Below are positions 13,215-17,961 of a stretch of 17,961 bases of DNA, piece after piece; the stretch's first letter is position 1; the number at the start of each line of letters is the position of its first letter. The DNA comes from CAYOVG01 sp964407285 (GTDB taxonomy: Bacteria > Desulfobacterota > Syntrophobacteria > Syntrophobacterales > Syntrophobacteraceae). The stretch covers positions 1 through 17,961 of the forward strand of contig CAYOVG010000120.1 of the NCBI GenBank assembly GCA_964407285.1. The letters run 5' to 3'. The position numbers and the translations under genes were made by a program. The notes under the pieces are model-generated. The model saw only the letters and a program-made list of their open reading frames with translations, was not told the DNA's origin and searched no databases.

Positions 13215-14525
13215 TTACTTAACATCGATCCTTTTCACTTTCAACTTTAAATTCTCGACGGAAACCACCCGGACATCCTCGCCGGAGAGTATGGGTTCCT
13301 CGGCTTCGGCGTTCCACAACTCTCCCTCGATGAACACCTTGCCCTCGGGGTTGATGTCCGTTGTCGCCCGACCGGTGTCGCCGATGAGGCCTTCGGCTCC
13401 CGTGAGCGTCTTACGCGTCTGGGACCGGAAGGCCAGTGCGGCCATACCGGCGAAGAATACGGAGACGACGACAATCGAGGGAATGAAAACGGAGAGGGCC
13501 AGTTGCATGGATTCGCCCGGTATCCGGAATAGCATCAGGGAGCCCAAAACCAGGCAGATTACGCCGGCAAGGCTGAGAAGTCCGTAGGACGCCACCTTGA
13601 TTTCGAGCATGAAGCAGACGACGGCCAGAACGATGAACAGGAAGCCCGCGTAATTGACCGGCAGGGTCTGCATGGCGTAGAAGGCGAGGATGAGCGACAG
13701 CGCGCCCGTGATGCCGGGCAGGAAGGTCCCCGGATTGGCGAGTTCGAAGTAAATGCCGGCAAGCCCTATCAGGAGCAGGATATAGGCGATGTTGGGGTTG
13801 GCTATGGCCTTCAGGACATTGTGGCGCCAGCCGGGTTCGATCGTTCGCAGTTCCGCGCCTTTGGTGTGGAGTTCCGTTATTTGTCCCTTGCGGTGCAACT
13901 GCCAACCGTCGAGTCTGTCCGCGAGCGTGTCGAGGTCGTCCGCGACGAAATCGATCACGTTTTGCTCGAAGGCTTCTTCAGCGGTAATGGATGCGCTTTC
14001 CCGTATGGAGTCTTCCAGCCACTCCGCGTTTCTCCCCCGCTGGCGGGCTATGCTCTGGGCGAGCGCCACCATGTCGTTGACGACCTTCTCGTTCATCGTC
14101 TTGGGGACGTCCTCTCCGCCCGACATCACGGGATGCGCGGCCCCGATATTGGTCCCCGGAGCCATTGCCGCGATGTCCGCCGCCGCGGTGATCAGGACGC
14201 CGGCGGATGCGGCCTGCGCTCCCGGAGGAAAGACGTAGACGACGACGGGTACGGGAGAACTGAGAAAAGCCTCGACGATGCCCCGCATGGAAGTCATCAG
14301 CCCGCCGGGAGTGTCGAGGAGCACGATCAGGCATTCGGCCTTCTCCTCGGTCGAAACCTCCACTGCGTATTCCAGGAGTTCCTGGACTCCGGGGTTGATC
14401 GAATCCTGAATCTCGATGACATTCAAATGCCGGGCATCGGCATGGACCGGCGCCGAAAAAAGGAAGCTGGCGGCTAGAGAGACCAAAATCGGCAAGAGAA
14501 GGCTTTTGCTCATACTTTTACTCAT
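13215..14525 (-). CDS. nfeD: NfeD family membrane serine protease (long form)
   Basis: 436 residues from ATG 14525 (MSKSMSKSLLLP), chosen because it places a signal peptide (hydrophobic 9-24, cleavage after PVHA, ~29) at the very N-terminus. The frame is open to ATG 14582, which would bury it. Residues ~33-215 form a ClpP/crotonase-like protease domain: DTPGGL (71-76), Ser107 in AASAG and Lys147 in MNEKVV fit the Ser-Lys dyad of Pyrococcus 1510-N. Four or five membrane helices follow (~255-375), then the NfeD OB-fold domain (~380-436; GLIGDTGRATTDI, GEDVRVVSVENLKLKVKRI). The protease domain should be outside the cytoplasm. It pairs with slipin downstream as a membrane quality-control module. 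A weak GGGAA is the only possible ribosome binding site. Confidence 0.9.
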   Translation of the reverse strand: MSKSMSKSLLLPILVSLAASFLFSAPVHADARHLNVIEIQDSINPGVQELLEYAVEVSTEEKAECLIVLLDTPGGLMTSMRGIVEAFLSSPVPVVVYVFPPGAQAASAGVLITAAADIAAMAPGTNIGAAHPVMSGGEDVPKTMNEKVVNDMVALAQSIARQRGRNAEWLEDSIRESASITAEEAFEQNVIDFVADDLDTLADRLDGWQLHRKGQITELHTKGAELRTIEPGWRHNVLKAIANPNIAYILLLIGLAGIYFELANPGTFLPGITGALSLILAFYAMQTLPVNYAGFLFIVLAVVCFMLEIKVASYGLLSLAGVICLVLGSLMLFRIPGESMQLALSVFIPSIVVVSVFFAGMAALAFRSQTRKTLTGAEGLIGDTGRATTDINPEGKVFIEGELWNAEAEEPILSGEDVRVVSVENLKLKVKRIDVK

Positions 14526-14956
14526 ATCGGCGCCGTTCCCGTTCCGTTCGGAGCCCAGGACCACGAGGAACGGCTGATCCACTCATCTTGTAAGGGAGAT
14601 CTGTAAACTCTGGTTTCGATTCCGACCCGCATAACGGCATTTCGGTTCATGAGGACCGCCTCCCATTGCACGGCTCAATGCATTGGAGCCATCCCCACGA
14701 GCATTTGAACTATGGTAAAGATGCCATATAGCAACATACAAATCAAGACACAACGCCATCTCGCATTCGGGCCGGGCGCGCTTCCGGATGGATGAAAGTC
14801 GGGGAGAGGAAAGAGCAATTCTAAATCTGGCTTGAGAGTCAAGGGGGAAGCGGTTAAATAGATAGTATTATTGCAAAGGTATTGCTGTTAAAGTCGAGCA
14901 TCGGTTCCTCCCCGGACTGTCGAAGCGGAACCAACACCCACACATGGGATTGGAAT
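14526..14956. other. Upstream region of nfeD
   Basis: 431 bp between nfeD and the small ORF at 14957. The best sigma-70-like promoter for nfeD is TTGTGT (14753-14748), 17 bp, TATATG (14730-14725) on the minus strand, which is only moderate. The stretch around 14700-14880 is visibly AT-richer than its surroundings. No gene or confident structure otherwise. Confidence 0.4.
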
Positions 14957-15082
14957 TTAGTGAACGGCACGGCAAATCTCTTCGATCCGTTCGGCCAGGC
15001 GACGTCCCGCCATGCCGCCATGGGTTCTAAGTGCTCGAGTGACAGCATCTTTGATCTGCTCATATCGTTCCTTATCGGTCAT
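14957..15082 (-). CDS. Possible 41-residue small protein
   Basis: ATG 15082 has GGAGG 8 bp upstream, a near-ideal site. The peptide MTDKERYEQIKDAVTRALRT continues HGGMAGRRLAERIEEICRAVH and ends at TAA 14957-14959. Composition is protein-like: two amphipathic helices around a Gly-Gly turn, with mixed charge. It lies alone in about 1 kb without other genes, so its promoter and partners are unknown. It may be a genuine small protein or the intact start of a decayed gene. I do not recognise it. A different frame over the same stretch (14854-15063) has no ribosome binding site and is judged a shadow. Confidence 0.5.
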   Translation of the reverse strand: MTDKERYEQIKDAVTRALRTHGGMAGRRLAERIEEICRAVH

Positions 15083-15306
15083 GACACCATCCTCCGGCGA
15101 AACTATTCTCCCTTTCCTCCCTCCCATCCATACTGTTGTCTCGACGGCGCCCCCGCGAACGGTGATGGAATCATGCCCACATGAACGCCCACAAGGGGCC
15201 GGGTTACGGTTCGTTCACCGGGTATCGCCGAACACGCAACCCGAAACCTTTCTCTGTGCTTTCCGTGGTCTTCACCACCACCCACGAAATGATCTGATCT
15301 CTGGAA

Positions 15307-15367
15307 CCCGCAGCCCGCAGCCCGCAACTCGTAACGCGCAACTCGCAACCCGAAACACAACCCGAAG
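15307..15367. repeat. Tandem heptanucleotide repeat (consensus CYCGYAR)
   Basis: Seven units in exact 7-bp phase from 15307 to 15355: CCCGCAG, CCCGCAG, CCCGCAA, CTCGTAA, CGCGCAA, CTCGCAA, CCCGAAA. A 5-bp remnant and CCCGAAG (15361-15367) follow. A related ACGCAACCCGAAACC occurs at about 15234. It resembles the intergenic heptamer arrays known from other bacteria. Confidence 0.8.
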
Positions 15368-15430
15368 CTCACGAAAAGACCATGCCACGGTTCATTCATG
15401 CGCCCACAAGGTGAAGCGTCTTATGTCGCC

Positions 15431-15449
15431 ATGACAATTATCATTATCA
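15431..15449. promoter_or_regulatory. Fur-box-like sequence (weak)
   Basis: On the minus strand GATAATGATAATTGTCAT matches the first 12 bases of the Fur consensus GATAATGATAATCATTATC exactly, and about 15 of 19 in all. It lies just after the last gene of the ABC transporter operon, not in front of an obvious gene, so a regulatory role is uncertain. Confidence 0.3.
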
Positions 15450-15515
15450 TGCGCCCTGCCGGCTTTCCACGGCGGCGCGCCTCGCTCTCCACGCATCGCC
15501 CCTGTCCATCGGCGC

Positions 15516-16367
15516 CTACCCCTTCACCGCCCCCATGGTGAAGCCGGCGATGAAGCGGTCCAGGAAGAACGTGTAGAGGACGGCTATGGGGATGCTTGGG
15601 ATGAGCGCGCCCGCCATCAGTGGACCCCAGCGGAAGACGTCGCCGCGGACGAGTTCCGTGGGGACTCCGATGCTGATCGTCTTCTGCGCCGAGACGGAGA
15701 TGAACGCCAGGGCGTAGATGAATTCGTGCATCGTGAGGGTGAACGCGAAGACCACGACGGTGAGTATGCCCGATACCGAGAGCGGCATAATGACCTTCAC
15801 CATCGCCCCGAGGCGGCTGCAGCCGTCGATCATGGCCTGTTCCTCGATGTCCCGCGGGATGGACTTGAAACACCCCATCAGCAGCCACGTGCAAAACGGA
15901 ATCGTGAAAGTGGGATAGACTATGATGAGCGACCATAGCGACTCCTGGACGCCCAGCACCGCCGTAACACGCGACATGGGGATGAAAAGCAGCGTCGGCG
16001 GGACCAGGTAGGTGAGGAAAATGCCGATCCCCATGCTCTCCCCCCATCGCCCCGCCCACCGGGCCAGGCTGTACGCCGCCGGGACCGCAACCACCACCGT
16101 GATGGCCACCACCGCCAGCCCCACCTGGAAGGTGTTGAGCAGGTAGCGGAGGAAATGCGTATCGAACAGGAGAAGCCGCACGTGCTCCAGGGTCGCGGGT
16201 TCGTTGAAGAGGAACGGATTGTTGGCCGGGCTGAAGAGATCGTGATCGGTTTTGAACGTCGTGATCAGCATCCAGTAGAACGGAAAGGAGCTGAAGAAGG
16301 CGAAGAAGCACACGATCGTATAGAGCAGGCCCCGCCTTGCCGTTTTTCTCGTCCTTGCGCCGGCCAT
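15516..16367 (-). CDS. Carbohydrate ABC transporter permease 2 (CUT1, MalG/UgpE-like)
   Basis: 283 residues from ATG 16367, with GGAGG 7 bp upstream. About six membrane helices are visible, starting at LLYTIVCFFAFFSSFPFYW (14-32). The cytoplasmic EAA loop that docks on the ATPase is EEQAMIDGCSRLGAMVKVIMPL (~180-201). The end, DRFIAGFTMGAVKG, is the typical MalG-type C-terminus (family: RFVxGLTAGAVKG). It forms the inner-membrane channel with permease 1. The substrate cannot be read from the sequence; a sugar or polyol is likely from the family, and no binding protein is in the window. Its start codon overlaps the stop of the 41-codon mini-ORF (TGATG), so translation is probably coupled. Confidence 0.94.
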   Translation of the reverse strand: MAGARTRKTARRGLLYTIVCFFAFFSSFPFYWMLITTFKTDHDLFSPANNPFLFNEPATLEHVRLLLFDTHFLRYLLNTFQVGLAVVAITVVVAVPAAYSLARWAGRWGESMGIGIFLTYLVPPTLLFIPMSRVTAVLGVQESLWSLIIVYPTFTIPFCTWLLMGCFKSIPRDIEEQAMIDGCSRLGAMVKVIMPLSVSGILTVVVFAFTLTMHEFIYALAFISVSAQKTISIGVPTELVRGDVFRWGPLMAGALIPSIPIAVLYTFFLDRFIAGFTMGAVKG

Positions 16368-16492
16368 CAGAGCGCCTCCGTTCCCGGACGGCGTCCGAAC
16401 GCCGGACTACATCCGACCATCCGACCACTCCCGTTCATCGGAGCACATCCATTCATCAGCCCATTCATCGGCCCATGCGCCGGTTCACTCAT
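16367..16492 (-). CDS. 41-codon linker ORF between the two permease genes
   Basis: Its ATG (16492-16490) overlaps the stop of permease 1 as TGATG, and its TGA (16369-16367) overlaps the start of permease 2 in the same way. A GGAGG lies 7 bp before its ATG. The peptide is low complexity with repeated PMNG/LMNG units (begins MSEPAHGPMNGLMNG), consistent with short DNA repeats of the form CYGATGAAYGG. The 19-bp junctions at 16490-16508 and 16365-16383 are 17/19 identical, so the ORF seems to have arisen by duplication of the original coupling site. It is most likely a translated spacer that keeps ribosomes moving from permease 1 to permease 2; an independent protein function is not evident. Confidence 0.45.
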   Translation of the reverse strand: MSEPAHGPMNGLMNGCAPMNGSGRMVGCSPAFGRRPGTEAL

Positions 16493-17463
16493 CAGACCAC
16501 CTCCGTTCGCCGGACGAATCTCAGCATCAACACCGCCACGCCCGCCAGCACCGGAAAAAGGAAAAGAGAAATCGCGGCCCCCTGGGCCAGGTCTCCCCCC
16601 TCGACGCCCTTGAAGAACGACCAACTCGCCAGCACCTGGGTGCTGTGCACCGGTCCGCCCCGCGTCAGCACGTACACCACCGTCATGTCCGTGAAGGTGA
16701 AGATGACTCCGAAGAGAAAAGCGATGCTCATGATGGGGAGGATCAGCGGCGTGGTCACCTGGAAGAGCCTGCGCCAGAATCCTGCGCCGTCGATCTCCGC
16801 GGCTTCCATGATCTCGCGGGGAATGGAGCTCAGCCCCGCCATGAGAATCACCGTCGCCAGAGGGAGCATGCGCCACGTATGGACCAGGATCACGGAACCC
16901 ATGGCCAGTCCGGGCACTCCGAGCCAGTACAGGTTGGGGAGCGGCCCGAGCGGGCTTTCCGGACTTCCGAGCAGCCCCAGGCGGCACAGCGCCCAGTCCA
17001 GGGGGCTGAAGATCGAATCCAGCATCCAGAGCCAGCCTATCGTGCCGAGGGCGATAGGGGCCGTCCACGGGAGGAGGATCAGGAACCGCACGAGCCACTT
17101 GCCCCGGAATTCCTCCATGAGAGCCATGGCCAGTATTCTGGAAAGCACCAGCACCAGCAGTTGGGACGACAAAGTGAAAATGAACGTGTTCTTGACGGCC
17201 TGCAGGAACACCGGATCGGCAACGGCGGCCTTGAAGTTGGCGAGGCCGGCGAAGCTGAGCGTGGTGTCCCCCGTCGTGGCCTCGCTCACGCTGTAGAGGA
17301 TGGCCAGCACGAACGGGACCCCTACCAGCGCCGCGATGTACAGCACGGCCGGGGCGATCATGAGGTACGCAAGCACCTGCTCCCTGTCCTTCAGACGGCT
17401 CAACCGGGAGGTCGCCGGGCTGACCGCCGTTTTCCGCTCCCCCGATATTCCTATAGTGTCCAT
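16492..17463 (-). CDS. Carbohydrate ABC transporter permease 1 (CUT1, MalF/UgpA-like)
   Basis: 323 residues from ATG 17463 (MDTIGISGERK), with AAGGA about 11 bp upstream. A TTG start at 17505 would add 14 residues and cannot be excluded. Membrane helices begin at VLAYLMIAPAVLYIAALVGVPF (~30-51), and about six follow. The EAA loop is EIMEAAEIDGAGFWRRLFQVTTPLI (~219-243), and TRGGPVHSTQVLASW is a characteristic MalF/UgpA block near the C-terminus. It partners permease 2 in the membrane and the ATPase in the cytoplasm. The ATPase stop is 75 bp upstream, on the same strand and in the same operon. Confidence 0.94.
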   Translation of the reverse strand: MDTIGISGERKTAVSPATSRLSRLKDREQVLAYLMIAPAVLYIAALVGVPFVLAILYSVSEATTGDTTLSFAGLANFKAAVADPVFLQAVKNTFIFTLSSQLLVLVLSRILAMALMEEFRGKWLVRFLILLPWTAPIALGTIGWLWMLDSIFSPLDWALCRLGLLGSPESPLGPLPNLYWLGVPGLAMGSVILVHTWRMLPLATVILMAGLSSIPREIMEAAEIDGAGFWRRLFQVTTPLILPIMSIAFLFGVIFTFTDMTVVYVLTRGGPVHSTQVLASWSFFKGVEGGDLAQGAAISLFLFPVLAGVAVLMLRFVRRTEVV

Positions 17464-17538
17464 GGCTTCAGTATCCTTGGTAGCTGAAAATCGCAAACCG
17501 GACAAAGCGCTTCCATCGAGGCTGCCGGCATCGGTTTC

Positions 17539-17961
17539 TTATTTACGGTCGCCAGTCCTCATGCCCGTTTCCAGGTCGAAGAACCGCAGGTCTTCCCGCC
17601 GGACGGCGAAGGGGTAGGTCTTTCCGGCTTCGAGCGTTGCCGGTATTCCGGCGGGAATCCTCGATACAACATGGCGGTGCGGGCATGGATGCCCCACATT
17701 CCCGTAGGCCAGCCTCTCGGCCCCCAGGTCCTCGATCCATGTCACCTCGAACCGGAACCGCTCCACATCGCCGCCCCCGACGCCGTTCCCATTGTCGCTC
17801 CCGCCGCCGCATCCATTCCCGCCGGCGTCCTCGGGCAGGAAGCCCTCGGGACGGAATCCCACCAGCGTCCCGCCGCGCTCGATGAGGTTCATCGGCGGCG
17901 ACCCGAGGAATGTCGCCACAAAGGTATCGGCGGGTTCGCGATAGACTTCGCCCGGCGTGCC
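17539..17961 (-). CDS. ABC transporter ATP-binding protein (MalK/UgpC type), C-terminal 140 residues
   Basis: The frame is open to the right edge, so the start and the nucleotide-binding domain lie outside the window. The visible part begins GTPGEVYREPADTFVATFLG and continues SPPMNL, the junction between the ATPase domain and the regulatory domain of MalK-type proteins. The TOBE-like regulatory domain follows: GFRPEGF, FRFEVTWIEDLGAERLAYG, and FAVRREDLRFFDLETGMRTGDRK at the end. A Gly/Asn-rich insertion (EDAGGNGCGGGSDNGNGVGG) interrupts the domain where the family normally has a short acidic link. It energises the CUT1 importer encoded downstream. Substrate unknown. Confidence 0.9.
   Translation of the reverse strand, partial: GTPGEVYREPADTFVATFLGSPPMNLIERGGTLVGFRPEGFLPEDAGGNGCGGGSDNGNGVGGGDVERFRFEVTWIEDLGAERLAYGNVGHPCPHRHVVSRIPAGIPATLEAGKTYPFAVRREDLRFFDLETGMRTGDRK

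Larger units (their letters stand above)
15083..15515. other. Repeat-rich intergenic region
   Basis: 433 bp without a supported gene. It contains a heptanucleotide array (15307-15367), a pair of 11-bp direct repeats (15186-15196 and 15401-15411), a pair of related 12-mers (15206-15217 and 15387-15398), and a Fur-box-like sequence (15431-15449). Open frames across it on both strands owe their length to the 7-bp repeat, which codes for ATRN/QLATRN-type low-complexity peptide. Confidence 0.55.

Noticed and set aside
14854..15063. 69-residue minus-strand frame near 15 kb
   Set aside because: No ribosome binding site, unnatural composition, and it overlaps the better 41-residue ORF in another frame.
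15103..15399. 98-residue minus-strand frame across the heptamer array
   Set aside because: Its openness comes from the 7-bp repeat; no start site or protein-like sequence.
15421..16428. 335-residue open frame on the minus strand overlapping permease 2
   Set aside because: Same strand but a different frame from a permease with clear membrane helices and EAA loop; His/Gly/Arg-rich shadow sequence.

Overview
The window looks like a chromosomal piece of a GC-rich anaerobic deltaproteobacterium (Desulfobacterota), most like a propionate-oxidising Syntrophobacter-type organism. This is inferred from four things: a selenocysteine tRNA beside a selenoprotein gene, a carboxyltransferase-biotin carrier gene paired with malate dehydrogenase (a methylmalonyl-CoA pathway signature), a sigma-54-type promoter, and an iron-sulfur flavoprotein. 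No species can be proven from the sequence alone. Both ends cut through genes: the C-terminal part of DsbD at the left edge (+), and the C-terminal part of an ABC transporter ATPase at the right edge (-).

Left region (1-3155). DsbD is followed by a 106-residue thioredoxin-fold selenoprotein whose codon 16 is an in-frame UGA. A second copy of only its first 16 codons, again ending in UGA, lies 133 bp further on and stops 8 bp short of the 3' end of selC, the tRNA-Sec gene on the opposite strand. Beyond selC, on the minus strand, are a TrpF-like protein lacking the usual catalytic Cys and a YihG/PlsC-type acyltransferase that overlaps it by 4 bp.

Middle (3156-8245). A small Cys-containing coiled-coil protein ends in a clear intrinsic terminator ahead of trpS. 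A four-EF-hand protein follows, with a near-consensus sigma-54 promoter in its leader. Then come a minus-strand iron-sulfur flavoprotein and a stand-alone response-regulator receiver, with large gene-poor gaps between them.

Central carbon block (8389-11781, minus). A 66-residue small protein, the carboxyltransferase-biotin carrier protein (PycB/OadA type) and malate dehydrogenase lie head to tail. Malate oxidation to oxaloacetate, followed by biotin-dependent carboxyl transfer with release of pyruvate, is the link they suggest.

Membrane quality-control block (12038-14525, minus). NfeD protease, slipin (SPFH) and a Rho-N-domain protein are tightly packed, the last two overlapping by 29 bp. 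Upstream is about 1 kb with one 41-codon ORF with a strong ribosome binding site and a repeat-rich stretch (heptanucleotide array, 11-12 bp direct repeats).

Right region (15516-17961, minus). A CUT1 sugar-type ABC importer is ordered ATPase, permease 1, permease 2. The two permeases are separated by a 41-codon ORF joined to both by TGATG stop-start overlaps, apparently created by duplication of the coupling junction.

The most unusual items are the dsbD-selenoprotein-selC locus with its truncated second copy, the permease-linking mini-ORF, and the Cys-less TrpF.
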